Positions 30,562 through 40,797 are shown, numbered from the stretch's first letter. The stretch: DNA of 64,000 nt from Paracoccus sp. M683 (GCF_007096355.1 NZ_VKDF01000002.1:264548-328547); one strand, 5' to 3'. Notes: generated from the sequence alone by a model not told the origin. Numbers and translations are program-made.

Positions 30562-31758
30562 TCAAGGTGATCGCTCGATGATCCGCGCGATCCGCGTGGG
30601 CGGCGCCAAAAGGATTCTGCCTGTCGCATTAAGAAGAAACGCCCCTGCCTGGGCAAGTTCGCCAAAAGCGCCGACCTGTGCCGCATGCGAATAGCGGGCC
30701 GCAAAGACAACGAAGCGGTCGTGATTCAGGGCATTGATCGAGGGTAGCGACGTGATGTCGATGATCCTGACGCCGTCCCGTTCAGCCATAGCCTTGATCT
30801 GCGGGTCATCGGCGCTGGCCAGGCCGAGCCGTGGCTTGCCCCCGGCAAGCCGGCTTGACACGGCAAGCGCACGGTCGTCCCTGGAAACAAGAACCGTTAT
30901 CGGTGGTGACAGCCGGCCGACGGCCGCGACCTGATTGCGAAAGACATCAATGTCGATATCCGGCGCCGCCAGCCCGATCTGAAGGCGGTTAACGACGTCG
31001 TCGCGGCCTTGAAGGCGAAGTTGGCGAACGGCCTCCATGACCAGCCATGCACCCATGCTGTGCCCGACGAGGGTAATGTTGCCTTTTGCGTGCGACCGGC
31101 TCAACATGGTCAGCAGTTCAACCAGATCGTCGCGTGCATAGGTCGCCGAATCCCGGTCGGCGACATAGCCCCGGAAATCGCCCTGCGATGGCCATGAAAA
31201 CAGGATTGGGACGGCCTGTCTGTCGGTTTCGGCGCTTAACTGGGCAAGCCGGAACACGGCTTCCTGATAGCTTGTATTATAGCCGTGGACAAAGACGCCG
31301 ATGGTTTTGTCCGTGGCATCCGCCTGCCCGATGGCTTGCACGAAATCAGAGCGGTTCAACGCGTGCCGCCCCGTGGTGACAAAAACCTTCGACGGATCCC
31401 TGTATCTGGCGATAGAGCCGTTCGCCTGCGCTGCTGCTTCTGCCGATGACAGCTGCCGTATTGTGAATCGTTCATAGCGCAGCGTGCCGCGATCACCGCC
31501 AAATACGGGCGGCGTTGCGTCCGTCTGCGCGCGATCGGTAGCCGCCAGAATGGTGATGTCACTGGCCTCTCTGGCCATCCCGGCCTGCGGCTGAAGCGTC
31601 TGAGGCTCGGGTCTTGATGCGCAGCCCGCAAGCATGACTGTCAGGACCAGAGCGATGGTCAGGCCGCGCCGTTCGGAACGGGAAGCAGAGCCCGCCAAAC
31701 TATCCCGGCTTGACGATCGGTGCCTTGGGCTGGTCGAAAAACTGGTCCTCAAGGGCAT
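30562..31758 (-). CDS. Alpha/beta hydrolase lipoprotein (DUF900)
   Basis: A 398-residue protein with a lipobox LTVMLAGC, where the Cys (about residue 46) would be lipidated, so it is probably anchored in the cell envelope. The DUF900 hydrolase domain shows VFVHGYNTSYQEAV near residue 152 and the nucleophile elbow GHSMGAW near residue 220; the acid and His lie in the last third (DHD/NHDRF). The first 20 residues are an unusually long lead before the signal peptide; a TTG at about residue 21 may be the true start. Substrate unknown. Neighbours are oxyR on one side and trxA on the other. Confidence 0.75.
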   Translation of the reverse strand: MPLRTSFSTSPRHRSSSRDSLAGSASRSERRGLTIALVLTVMLAGCASRPEPQTLQPQAGMAREASDITILAATDRAQTDATPPVFGGDRGTLRYERFTIRQLSSAEAAAQANGSIARYRDPSKVFVTTGRHALNRSDFVQAIGQADATDKTIGVFVHGYNTSYQEAVFRLAQLSAETDRQAVPILFSWPSQGDFRGYVADRDSATYARDDLVELLTMLSRSHAKGNITLVGHSMGAWLVMEAVRQLRLQGRDDVVNRLQIGLAAPDIDIDVFRNQVAAVGRLSPPITVLVSRDDRALAVSSRLAGGKPRLGLASADDPQIKAMAERDGVRIIDITSLPSINALNHDRFVVFAARYSHAAQVGAFGELAQAGAFLLNATGRILLAPPTRIARIIERSP

Positions 31759-31904
31759 TCCTCACGCTAGGCGGGGTACAATAGCCCAAAGACGATCGGG
31801 TTCAATTTCGGATTCTCATCTGATGACGACGGCGGGCAGAAACCCGCGGAAATGCCATTGGCACCATGGCTGCGCGTCTCGTACCGGTGATGGGCGCCAG
31901 CAAA

Positions 31905-31939
31905 CAAAAAACGCCGCCAGAGTTTCCCCTGACGGCGTT
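31905..31939 (-). terminator. Rho-independent terminator after trxA
   Basis: On the minus strand AACGCCGTCAG/CTGGCGGCGTT pairs around a short loop GGGAAACT and is followed by TTTTTGT, 27 bp after the trxA stop. Confidence 0.85.
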
Positions 31940-31965
31940 GGTCTTGCGGCTTGTCGCCTGCCGGA

Positions 31966-32286
31966 TCAGATGGATTCGTCGATCCAGCTTTTCAGCGCGG
32001 CCTTGGGCGCGGCGCCCATGCGGGTCGAGATGACCTCGCCATTCTTGAACATGAACAGCGCGGGAATGCCGCGCACGCCCAGTCCGGCGGCGGTGTCGGG
32101 GTTTTCGTCGACATTGATCTTCACGATCTTCACCTTGCCGGCATATTCGTCCGACAGTTCCTCCAAAGCGGGGCCGATCTGCTTGCAGGGGCCGCACCAT
32201 TCCGCCCAGAAATCGACCAGAACGGGGGTATCGGCATTGCGGACCTCGGCGTCGAACTGCGCGTCGGTGACGGGGCTGGTTGCCAT
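31966..32286 (-). CDS. trxA: Thioredoxin
   Basis: A 106-residue thioredoxin. The redox site is [10 protein letters not shown] with Cys31 and Cys34, and the cis-proline loop is [11 protein letters not shown]. It reduces cytoplasmic disulfides. GAAGGAAG precedes the ATG at 32286. Last gene in the block tsaE-amgK, nucleotidyltransferase, addB, addA, trxA, a common gene order in Rhodobacteraceae, and closed by a terminator. Full family length. Confidence 0.97.
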   Translation of the reverse strand: MATSPVTDAQFDAEVRNADTPVLVDFWAEWCGPCKQIGPALEELSDEYAGKVKIVKINVDENPDTAAGLGVRGIPALFMFKNGEVISTRMGAAPKAALKSWIDESI

Positions 32287-32345
32287 GATGATCTTCCTTC
32301 AGATGGGATGCCGGCAGGGCCGGAACGAAAGCTTCAGACTGACAG

Positions 32346-35300
32346 CTAGGGGCGCAAGGCCTGCGGGTCAAGGGCAGCGCGCGCCTGATCCAGAACCGCA
32401 TCGGGCAGGTCCATCAGGCTGCGGCTGGCGGTCCACAGCACCGCCGCGGCAACCCGCCGGCCCGGATAGATCAGCCGCAGCGCGTCGCGATAGGCGGCCA
32501 TCTGCCGCAGGATTCCGGCAGGAACGGCGTCCGGCGTGGCCGGCACGTCGCTGTTGGATTTATAGTCGACCGCCAGCACCCGGTCAGGCCCGATGATCAG
32601 CCGGTCAACCGTGCCATGCAGCGGGCCGACCCAATCCAGCGATGCGGTCAGGTCGATCTCGGCCAGAACCGTGTCGCCCGGTTCCGGTGCCATCACCTGC
32701 GCCAGATCGGGCGCGGTAATGACCGCGCCGGCCTCGGCCAGCAGGTCGGCCAGTTCATCGGCGCCGGGCAAACCGCCCTCGGCGCCGGACAGCGCCGTGC
32801 GGGCCAGCGCAGGCCAGTCGGCCGGGTCCGAGCCGGGCAGATGTTCCAGCAGCAGATGCAGCCGCGTGCCGCGCAGCATGGCGGCCTGCGGATCGGCATC
32901 CTCGACAGGCGCGCCGGCGACGACCTTTGCCCCGCCAAGCGCGGTCGCTGCGATGGGCTGGGCCGGGTGTGGCGGGCGCTGAGGCCGGATTCGCACCCAA
33001 TCGGGCAGAGCGGTCGGCCCCGCCCCCGCGCGGTTTGTCGCAGGTCCATCCAGCGGCTGCCCATCGGGCCAGTCGCCGAAATCAAATCGGGTCGCCGTGC
33101 CGATGCCCTCGATCGGGACCGTCCGGCTGTCCAGCCCGGCCCGGCCGGCCCCTTCCGCGATCAGCGCATGCCAGCTGTCCATTCCCGCCCCGGTTTCGCC
33201 GGCCGCCGCCACGATCAGCCAGCTTTCGGCCCGCGTGATGCCGACATAAAGCAGCCTGCGCCGTTCCTCTTCCAGCCGCGCCTGTTCGTCGGAAACCGCG
33301 TCTTCGATTGCCGCAGGACGCTGACCCTTGCTGCCGCGCCAGACCACCGGGCCATCGGGCAAAGCGATGGTCTGCGGCGCCGGCGACGCCTTGGGCTTCG
33401 CGGTGTCGGGCAGGATCACCACCGGGCTTTCCAGCCCCTTGGCACCATGAACCGTCATCACCCGGATCAGGTCCTCGTCACCGCTGCCGACCTGACGGCG
33501 CACCTCGATATCGTCGCCCGAAAGCCAGACCAGAAACCCCGTCAGGCTTGGCGTTTCGACGCCTTCATAGGACAGCGCCTGCGACAGCAGTTCGGCGATT
33601 CCGTCCTCGGCCTCTTGTCCCAGCCTTGCCAGCAGCCGGTCGCGCCCGCCATGCCGGATCAGCAGGCGCGAGATCAGGTCATAGGGCCGAAGATAGCCCG
33701 ATAGGTTCATCAGGTCGGTCAGAATGGCCACGGCATCGGCATGGTCGGATTGGCGAAGCCTTTCCCACAGAAATTCGCGTTTGCGCCTGCCATGGGCCAG
33801 CCGGAACAGCGCATCCTCGTCCAGCCCGAACAGGGGCGAGCGCAAGGCAGCGGCCAGCGACAGATCATCCTCGGGCGTATCGACGCAGGCCAGCACCGCG
33901 CGAATGTCACGCACGGCCAGCTCGGCGGCCAGTTTCAGCCGGTCGGCGCCGGCGATGGGCAGGCCGGCGGATTTGCAGGCGCGGATGATTTCGTCGAACA
34001 GCGCGCTGCGCCTTTGCACAAGGATCAGCACATCGCCAAAGCGCAGCGGCCTGACGCGGCCTTCGCGGATGTCATGGAAGGGTGTGCCATGGATCGCCGC
34101 GATCTGGGCGGCCACGGCATTGGCCAGCAATGTCTGGGCCGAGGGCGGCACCGGCCGGTCCTGCGGCACCCACCATTCCCCCGGTTCGGCCGGTTCGGGC
34201 GCGGCGACCGGCGGCCAGATGTCGATGCGGCCGGGCAGGGCCTGATGAAAGGCGATATGGTGCGCGTCACCGCCCCGTTCCAGCGCGGTTTCGCCCTGAA
34301 ACACCGCGTCGACGAGCCGCAGGATCGCGGGGGACGAGCGGAAGGAATGCAGCAACTCGCGCCGCGCCATCGGCGCCTGAGCCTGCGCAAAGTCGCGGTC
34401 GAACTGGTCGCGCATCGCCTCGAAAACGGCGGTATCGGCGCCCTGGAAGGAATAGATCGACTGTTTCGGATCGCCCACCACGAACAGCGTCCGATCGCGC
34501 GGGACCGCGCCGCTGCCGCTGGTGAATTCGTCGGTAAGCCGCTCGATCACGCGCCATTGTTCAGGGCTGGTATCCTGTGCCTCGTCCACAAGAATATGGT
34601 CGATGCCGCCATCCAGCCGCCACAGCACCCATTGCGCCATGCTGGATTCCGACAGCAACCCGGCGGCGCGGCGGATCAGATCGTCGAAATCCAGCCAGCC
34701 ATGGTCCAGCTTGCGCGCCTCGTATCGGTGGGTGAACTGATGCGCAAAACGGTGCAGGGTCAGGCTGCGTTTTGCAGCGGCAAGGGCGAGCAATGTGGTG
34801 TGGGCGTCCTGAACGCGCAGCATCAGGTCGTCCAGATCGGGCATGAGACCGGCAGAAGGCCCGTTGCGCAATCCCTTTGTCGGAAACGTCCCGATCTTGG
34901 CTGTAAAGGGCTCTTTCGCGTCTTTTCCGGTCAGCAGGACATCGACAAGAATGGACAGCTCGACCGGACCGGGGGCGGACCAGTCGCCGCGCTTCAACCT
35001 GGTGGCGGCGCGCTGATCGTTTGTGCCGCTTTGGGCAAGCTGGGGTATCAGCGCGCCGAAAAGGTCACGTTCGCCCCCGTCAAAGACCTGCGCCAGCAAC
35101 GCATCCTCGGTCTGCGCCGCTGCCAGCCCATGCGAGGCCCAAAGCGCCGCCTGATCGGGCGGCTTGGTATGGGCGGCAGCCGACAGGCCGGCAAGAAAAC
35201 GGTTCAACTCGTGCCCGCTGTGCAGCGCGGTCAGGTCGTCGATGGCCGGGTCGCCGGCCTCGGCCATTTCCTCGATGATTTCGGCGCGCAGCACCGATGC

Positions 35301-35753
35301 GCTGCGTTCGTCCAACTCGGCAAAGCCAAGCGGCACGCCGGCTTCCAGCGGAAAGCGGCGCAGCAAGGCGGCGCAGAAGCTGTGGATCGTCTGCACCTTC
35401 AGCCCGCCCGGCGTTTCGATCGCCAGGGCGAACAGCCGGCGGGCCTCGGTCAGGTCGGCGGTGCCGGCCTCGCCCAATGCGGCCAGCGCGGCCCGCAGAT
35501 CGGATTCAGGCAGCATCGCCCATTCGCCAAGACGGCGCAGCAGGCGGTTCTGCATCTCGGTCGCGGCGGCCTTGGTATAGGTCAGGCACAGGATGCGTTC
35601 AGGCGGCGTGCCCCGAAGCAGCAGCCGCGCCACGCGGTCGGTCAGCACCCGCGTCTTGCCCGAACCCGCATTGGCCGTCAGCCAGGTCGAGGCCAAGGGG
35701 TCGGCTGCCGCGACCTGATTTCGGGTCGCGTCGTTCATGGGCCGGTCAGTCAT
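32346..35753 (-). CDS. addA: Double-strand break repair helicase-nuclease AddA
   Basis: A 1135-residue AddA, partner of AddB in the alphaproteobacterial counterpart of RecBCD: it resects DNA ends so RecA can load. Walker A TANAGSGKT is at residues 26-34, and helicase motifs such as HILVDEAQDTSPEQW and VMTVHGAKGLE follow. The C-terminal nuclease has DRLIIGPDRVLAVDYKSN, the Asp and Lys pair. The ORF is open farther upstream into addB, but the ATG at 35753, overlapping the addB stop, starts just before the helicase. Confidence 0.95.
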   Translation of the reverse strand: MTDRPMNDATRNQVAAADPLASTWLTANAGSGKTRVLTDRVARLLLRGTPPERILCLTYTKAAATEMQNRLLRRLGEWAMLPESDLRAALAALGEAGTADLTEARRLFALAIETPGGLKVQTIHSFCAALLRRFPLEAGVPLGFAELDERSASVLRAEIIEEMAEAGDPAIDDLTALHSGHELNRFLAGLSAAAHTKPPDQAALWASHGLAAAQTEDALLAQVFDGGERDLFGALIPQLAQSGTNDQRAATRLKRGDWSAPGPVELSILVDVLLTGKDAKEPFTAKIGTFPTKGLRNGPSAGLMPDLDDLMLRVQDAHTTLLALAAAKRSLTLHRFAHQFTHRYEARKLDHGWLDFDDLIRRAAGLLSESSMAQWVLWRLDGGIDHILVDEAQDTSPEQWRVIERLTDEFTSGSGAVPRDRTLFVVGDPKQSIYSFQGADTAVFEAMRDQFDRDFAQAQAPMARRELLHSFRSSPAILRLVDAVFQGETALERGGDAHHIAFHQALPGRIDIWPPVAAPEPAEPGEWWVPQDRPVPPSAQTLLANAVAAQIAAIHGTPFHDIREGRVRPLRFGDVLILVQRRSALFDEIIRACKSAGLPIAGADRLKLAAELAVRDIRAVLACVDTPEDDLSLAAALRSPLFGLDEDALFRLAHGRRKREFLWERLRQSDHADAVAILTDLMNLSGYLRPYDLISRLLIRHGGRDRLLARLGQEAEDGIAELLSQALSYEGVETPSLTGFLVWLSGDDIEVRRQVGSGDEDLIRVMTVHGAKGLESPVVILPDTAKPKASPAPQTIALPDGPVVWRGSKGQRPAAIEDAVSDEQARLEEERRRLLYVGITRAESWLIVAAAGETGAGMDSWHALIAEGAGRAGLDSRTVPIEGIGTATRFDFGDWPDGQPLDGPATNRAGAGPTALPDWVRIRPQRPPHPAQPIAATALGGAKVVAGAPVEDADPQAAMLRGTRLHLLLEHLPGSDPADWPALARTALSGAEGGLPGADELADLLAEAGAVITAPDLAQVMAPEPGDTVLAEIDLTASLDWVGPLHGTVDRLIIGPDRVLAVDYKSNSDVPATPDAVPAGILRQMAAYRDALRLIYPGRRVAAAVLWTASRSLMDLPDAVLDQARAALDPQALRP

Positions 35754-38697
35754 CGCCGCCAACCTTTTCAGGGGCGGTCGGGTCAGACAGCGTCCATTCC
35801 CCGAACCGTGCCAGATGTTCGTAATCGCCGGTAAAGCGTTTCTCGTCCGCATCCCGCAGCGCGGCAAAGCCCGTCTGACCCGACAGATAGGCCCGCACCA
35901 GCGCGACGAAGCGATCCCAGAACTCGCCTTGCAGATCATCGGGCAGTTTGCGGGCGCTGGTTTTCCCCTCACCACCCAGCTGGATATAGCTGATCCCGGC
36001 AACCTCGGTCGGGCCGATCTGGTCAAAGGCCCCGTTCGCCACCATCACCGCCTCTAGCAGCAGCTGTTTCTCGTGCGTCTCGATCTTGCTGTCGGTCGGA
36101 GGCGTGCCGGATTTGTAGTCATAGACCTGCGCCCGCCCGTCATGCAGCAGGTCGATGCGGTCGGGTTTGGCGGTCAGGGTCAGGCCGGTATCGGCCACGG
36201 AAATGCGGTGCTTGGTCTCGATCACCGCCGGGCTGCCTTGGGCCAGCCGCGCCAGTTCATCGGCGACAAGCCGATCGGCGATGGCGGCGATGCGGGCCAG
36301 CCAGAAGGCGCGGGCCGAGGGCCATGGCACCTGTTCATCCAGCACCGCGCGGGTGATGGTCAGAAGCCGTTCCTTCAGCGCCTCGGGCAGCATGTCGGGA
36401 TCGGGCCGCGATTCCAGCAGGCGCTGCACGATATCATGCAAGGCAATGCCGCGCAGCCGGGCGTCAGGCTCGGGTCGCAACGGGTCCAGAGCGCGAAGGC
36501 CCAGCACCCGCCGCGCATAGATTGCATAGGGGTCGCGGATCAGGGTCGCGACATCGGTGGCCGACAGTTCCGTCAGCGCCGGTGCGGGCGGGATCGGCGC
36601 GGGCCGGGCCGCGGGGTCGGTGCGGGCCTCGGGACGGGCTAGCGCGGCGGCCATCTCAAGCCAGCCATCGCCGCGCGCGCGCATTGCAGCCAGCGCGGTT
36701 TTGCCGCCCTGATCGGGCAGCCCTTCCAAAAGGTTGGTCAGCCGGTTCAGCCAGCGCGAGGGGATGGTTTCGGCCGTATCATCGCGCCGGGCGCGGGTCA
36801 GGATCACCCGGTCGGCACCCATGCCTTGCTGGAAGTCATGCGCCGCCAGCCCGATGCGGCGTTCGGGCAGGGTCAGCCCCGCATCCAGCCGCATTTGCCG
36901 CGACAGCCAGGGATCGGGGTCCAGCGCGCCGGGCCAGCCGCCCTCGTTCAACCCGGCCAGAATGACGCTGCCAAAGGCGTTGGTCCGGGCCTCTCGTGGA
37001 CCGCGAAAGCGGATCAGAGGATGCGCGGCGGGGTCTGCGCGAACGGCCAGCGTCCGCATTTCGGTCAGCAGCAGATCGGCGAAATCGCCGGGCCGCATGG
37101 GCGGACCTTCTGGCGCGTGTTCGGCCAGATGCGCCATCAGCGCCCGCGCCTGCTTGCCATCATCGCCCGACCACAGCCGCGACTGGCCGACATCGCCATC
37201 CGGGCCGGCGGCCAGGGCCTCGGCCAGGGCCAGATGATCCTTTACCCGGTCGGTCAGCGGGCGGGCGCGTCGATCATCGGCCAGTGCACCGATCCGGTCC
37301 AGCATTCCGCCCAGCCATTCGGCCCAGACCTTCTGGATCTCGTCCCCGCGCGCGGCCCAATCGCGCAAGGCATCGCCGCCCGGAAAGACCGGCCCATAGC
37401 GCCGCAGCTTCAGTTCCAGATCGCGGGTCAGGCGCAGCAGATCGTTGCGCCCCAGCTTTTCCGACCCGGTCGCGGTGACAGGATGTTTCAGCAGTGCCAG
37501 CAGCGCGTCGATGGTCAGCGGCTGGCCGAACAGCGCCGCCACCTGCCGCAGAAACAGCCCCGGCGGCGTCAGCGGCAAGGGCAGGCCGGCGCTGTCATCG
37601 GGAACCAGATGCCAGCGGTCCAGCGCCGCACGGACCCGCCGGTTCAGCCCGCCATCGCCGGTGATCAGCGTTACGGGCTGGCCATCCTCGATGATCTGGC
37701 GGATCAACAGGGCGATGGCTTCAGCCTCGGCCCCAGGCGTGTCGGCCTCGATCAGGGTCAGCGCCTGCGTTGCCGGGCCAAGATCGCCAAGCAAGGGGCC
37801 ATCCGCGATCCATTGGTCGGTGACGGGCGCGGGCCGCAGCGCCAGCGACATCAGCGCATTGCGCGCGGGCGAAGGGGCGGGGGTATCGGTCCAGCGGTGG
37901 GGATAGCCCGCCTTGCGGATCAGCGGTGCGAAACGGGCCTGCGGGTGATCCTCGGCCTTTTCGTCCAGCCCGTCCCAGATCGCAGGGGGCTGGTCGAAAT
38001 CGAAACCGGGCAGCACCACGGCGCCATTGGGCAGCGCAGCCACCGCCTGCATGAACAGCCGCGTGGCCCCGTGCGATCCGGTCGATCCCGCCACGATCAC
38101 CGGCGCATCGGGCAGATCGAGCCCCTCGGCCCAGCCCAGCACGGCGGTCTCGGCCTGGGCGCGCTGGCGCGCCGGGCGGTCAACCGGGGGACCGTCCAGA
38201 TAGAAATCAGCTGCGATCTTCAGGAAATCCAGCGCGTTCTGCCAGTGCCGCGCATGCTCTCCGGGGTCGATCCGGGCAAGGGCGGCGGCATCGCGGCCCT
38301 CGGTCTGCATCTCGGTCATCAACTCGGACAGCGATTGCGCCAGATCGGGGATGGAATAGCCCGCGCCCAGATCGGGCCGCCCGTCCAGCAGCCCCGCGAC
38401 CAGCCGGCCCAGTTGCAGCCTGCGCGCCAAAGGTGCGGCCAGCGGCCCAAGCCCCGCCGCCGCCCCGGCACCCAGATCGGTCACCACCCGCAGGCGCGGC
38501 AAAAGCAGCGGCCCGCGCGCGTCAAAGGCGGCTTTCAGCGCCGTCAGCGTGCGGCCGGAATTGGCATAGATGGTGATGCGGGCCAAAGCCTCGGGCGGTT
38601 GGCCGGACATTCGGTCCAGCAGGCCGGCGACAAATTCGCGCGCGAAATCAACGCCCGGAGCCAGCGCGAACAGGCCCGGTTGCCAGTCAGTTGCCAT
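35746..38697 (-). CDS. addB: Double-strand break repair protein AddB
   Basis: A 983-residue AddB, with an inactive helicase-like N-terminal half and a C-terminal RecB-type nuclease. The nuclease motif DRIDLLHDGRAQVYDYKSGTPP is near residue 860. The frame is open 45 bp above, but MATDWQPGLFALAPG at 38697 is the conserved start; the alternative extends into the nucleotidyltransferase gene. It overlaps the stop of that gene by about 11 bp and the addA start by 8 bp. The long open mirror frame on the other strand is not a gene. Confidence 0.93.
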   Translation of the reverse strand: MATDWQPGLFALAPGVDFAREFVAGLLDRMSGQPPEALARITIYANSGRTLTALKAAFDARGPLLLPRLRVVTDLGAGAAAGLGPLAAPLARRLQLGRLVAGLLDGRPDLGAGYSIPDLAQSLSELMTEMQTEGRDAAALARIDPGEHARHWQNALDFLKIAADFYLDGPPVDRPARQRAQAETAVLGWAEGLDLPDAPVIVAGSTGSHGATRLFMQAVAALPNGAVVLPGFDFDQPPAIWDGLDEKAEDHPQARFAPLIRKAGYPHRWTDTPAPSPARNALMSLALRPAPVTDQWIADGPLLGDLGPATQALTLIEADTPGAEAEAIALLIRQIIEDGQPVTLITGDGGLNRRVRAALDRWHLVPDDSAGLPLPLTPPGLFLRQVAALFGQPLTIDALLALLKHPVTATGSEKLGRNDLLRLTRDLELKLRRYGPVFPGGDALRDWAARGDEIQKVWAEWLGGMLDRIGALADDRRARPLTDRVKDHLALAEALAAGPDGDVGQSRLWSGDDGKQARALMAHLAEHAPEGPPMRPGDFADLLLTEMRTLAVRADPAAHPLIRFRGPREARTNAFGSVILAGLNEGGWPGALDPDPWLSRQMRLDAGLTLPERRIGLAAHDFQQGMGADRVILTRARRDDTAETIPSRWLNRLTNLLEGLPDQGGKTALAAMRARGDGWLEMAAALARPEARTDPAARPAPIPPAPALTELSATDVATLIRDPYAIYARRVLGLRALDPLRPEPDARLRGIALHDIVQRLLESRPDPDMLPEALKERLLTITRAVLDEQVPWPSARAFWLARIAAIADRLVADELARLAQGSPAVIETKHRISVADTGLTLTAKPDRIDLLHDGRAQVYDYKSGTPPTDSKIETHEKQLLLEAVMVANGAFDQIGPTEVAGISYIQLGGEGKTSARKLPDDLQGEFWDRFVALVRAYLSGQTGFAALRDADEKRFTGDYEHLARFGEWTLSDPTAPEKVGGDD

Positions 38698-39379
38698 GCA
38701 CCATCGCCTCGGCCAGGGGGATGGTTTCGGGGCGTCCGACATCGCACCATTGGCCGGGCCAGATCAGCCCATGGGCACGACCTTCGGTAATCAACTGATC
38801 CCAAAGGATGTTCAGCGAAAACACCGGCTGGTCGATCCCGGCCAACCGATCAGGGTTCAGCATATGCGCGCCGGCATAGACCAGATCGCCCTTGCGGCTG
38901 ATGCGGCCGGCGCCGTCGATGCTGAAATCCCCGCCGCCCATGCGCCCGCGCGTCTGGGCCAGGGGCACCAGCACCAGCAGCGCATCCATCCGCTCGCCAT
39001 CCCAAGCGGCACGCAGGGCGGCGATGGGGTTCGGACCGTGCCAGATCACGTCCGGGTTCAGGGTCGCGACCGGGCCTTGCCCCAGCAGAGGCAGCGCGCG
39101 GCGCAACCCGCCGCCGGTTTCAAGGATCAGCTCGGCTTCGTCGCTGATTGCCACGTCCTGCCCGGCCAGATGGTCGGCGATCATGCCGCCCATGTAATGT
39201 GTGTTCACCACCACCGGCCCGGCCCCGCCTTCGCGCGCCATGATCAGCGCCCGGTCCAGCAGCGTCTGGCCGCCCACCGTGATCAGCGGCTTGGGGCGGT
39301 CATTGGTCAGGGGCCGCATTCGCGTGCCCAGACCGGCCGCGAACAGCATCAGCGGGGTCAGCGGGCGGGTGTCTGGCAT
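38687..39379 (-). CDS. Nucleotidyltransferase, MurU-like (MurNAc-1-P uridylyltransferase)
   Basis: A 230-residue NTP-transferase. The GT-A-type nucleotide-binding motif FAAGLGTRMRPLTNDRPKPL is at the N-terminus, and the metal-binding NPDVIW lies near residue 110. Beside the AmgK-like kinase domain it fits the MurU role: making UDP-MurNAc from MurNAc-1-phosphate in peptidoglycan recycling. Start and stop both overlap neighbours (22 bp with the fusion gene, 11 bp with addB). Other sugar-1-phosphate transferases are possible, but the pairing supports MurU. Confidence 0.85.
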   Translation of the reverse strand: MPDTRPLTPLMLFAAGLGTRMRPLTNDRPKPLITVGGQTLLDRALIMAREGGAGPVVVNTHYMGGMIADHLAGQDVAISDEAELILETGGGLRRALPLLGQGPVATLNPDVIWHGPNPIAALRAAWDGERMDALLVLVPLAQTRGRMGGGDFSIDGAGRISRKGDLVYAGAHMLNPDRLAGIDQPVFSLNILWDQLITEGRAHGLIWPGQWCDVGRPETIPLAEAMVHGN

Positions 39380-40797
39380 CGGGCGGCAATCCTGTCGGTG
39401 ATGTCTGGCGTGGGCGCGGGCAGATCGTTCACGATTACCGCCAAGGGCGCAAGGGCCGGATGCGCAAGGTTGCGCTGCACATAGGACCAGACCCGCGGCA
39501 TGAAGGCCAGATAGCGCGGCTTTCCGACATGCAGCGCCAGCCGGGTGAAAATCCCCATGATCCGCAGGTTCCGCTGCGCGCCCAGCAGCGCATAGGCGGC
39601 GCGGAAGCGATCCGCATCAAGGCCGGTCGCGGCGATATAGCGGTCGATCATCGCGGCCTCGATGGCAGGGTCCACATCGCGGCGGGCATCCTGCAAGGCG
39701 GACACCAGATCATAGGCCGGATGCGTCGCCACGGCATCCTGAAAATCCAACAGGCCAAGCACAGCCTCGCCCCGCCAGATCAGGTTCTCGGCATGGAAAT
39801 CGCGCAACGACAGGACCGGCGGCAGGTCGGCACACAGCCGGGCATGCAGGGCCTCGATCTGTGCCGCGATGGCCAGCGACGGAGCGGGATCGACCCCGAC
39901 CGCCTGCGGATACCATTCGGCGAACATGCCGACCTGACGCGCCAGTTCCGGGCCGTCCAGCGCGAGGATGCCCAAGGGCGGCTGATGCCGGTGCAGATCG
40001 ACCAGAAAATCGGTGATCCGCTGATAGATCGGCCGCGCCAGCGCGGGTTCGCGTTCCAGCACCCGCGCGACCAGATCGTCGCCAAGATCGTCCATCAGCA
40101 GCAGGCCGTGTGCCGGATCGGCGGCAAACACCTCGGGCGCGGCAAAGCCCCTGTCGCGCAGCCAGCCGGTCATCGCCAGATAGGATGCCATGCTGCCCGG
40201 CGGCGGATCGTCCATCAGCACTGCGCTGTCACCGCCATGGATCAGCCGGAAATAGCGCCGCGCCGAGGCATCGCCCGCCAGCAGCCGCACCTGCGCCTCG
40301 CCCCAGCCTGCGGCGTGGATGAATTGCGCCCGTTCCACCGCCCTCGCGAGGTCCGGCCAATCCTCGGGCGCGCCATGCAGCGAAATCTGCCGCATCCCCG
40401 GATCGGCATCAGGCGCGAGGCGCAGCCACAGCGCGCCGGGCGGTGTCGCCTCGATCCGTTCGGGCCATTCGATCAGGGTGATGGCGTCGGTCAGGGCCTC
40501 GTCGAGACCAAGCTCGTCCAGTTCCGACACATCGCCAAGCCGGTAAAGATCGGCATGCCAGATTTCAGTGCCCATCGGGTCGTCATAGGTCTGGACCAGC
40601 GTGAAGGTCGGGCTGGGCACATCTTCCGCCGCATCGCCCTGCCGGGCCTGAATGAAGGCGCGGGCGAAATGGGTCTTGCCCGCGCCAACGGGTCCGTCCA
40701 GCAGGAATGTCTGGCCGGGCCGGGCGCTGGCGGCCAGCATCCGGGCAAGGGCCGCGGTCATCGCCTCGTCGGCGGTCAGGGTGGCAAGCGTTTGCAT
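39358..40797 (-). CDS. TsaE-phosphotransferase fusion (tRNA t6A ATPase + AmgK-like sugar kinase)
   Basis: A 479-residue two-domain protein. Residues about 1-140 are TsaE, the ATPase of the tRNA threonylcarbamoyladenosine (t6A37) complex, with Walker A GPVGAGKT at 35-42 and PSPTFTLVQTY plus WHADLYRL. Residues about 155-470 are an aminoglycoside phosphotransferase-like kinase with LSLRDFHAENLIW and LLDFQDA as catalytic and metal loops. It corresponds to AmgK, which phosphorylates MurNAc at C1 for the MurU reaction next door. The two jobs share one chain. The ATG at 40797 follows the intergenic gap. Confidence 0.9.
   Translation of the reverse strand: MQTLATLTADEAMTAALARMLAASARPGQTFLLDGPVGAGKTHFARAFIQARQGDAAEDVPSPTFTLVQTYDDPMGTEIWHADLYRLGDVSELDELGLDEALTDAITLIEWPERIEATPPGALWLRLAPDADPGMRQISLHGAPEDWPDLARAVERAQFIHAAGWGEAQVRLLAGDASARRYFRLIHGGDSAVLMDDPPPGSMASYLAMTGWLRDRGFAAPEVFAADPAHGLLLMDDLGDDLVARVLEREPALARPIYQRITDFLVDLHRHQPPLGILALDGPELARQVGMFAEWYPQAVGVDPAPSLAIAAQIEALHARLCADLPPVLSLRDFHAENLIWRGEAVLGLLDFQDAVATHPAYDLVSALQDARRDVDPAIEAAMIDRYIAATGLDADRFRAAYALLGAQRNLRIMGIFTRLALHVGKPRYLAFMPRVWSYVQRNLAHPALAPLAVIVNDLPAPTPDITDRIAARCQTPAR

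Noticed and set aside
33741..38790. Two long plus-strand frames opposite addA and addB
   Set aside because: Mirror frames of the RecB-like helicase-nuclease genes.
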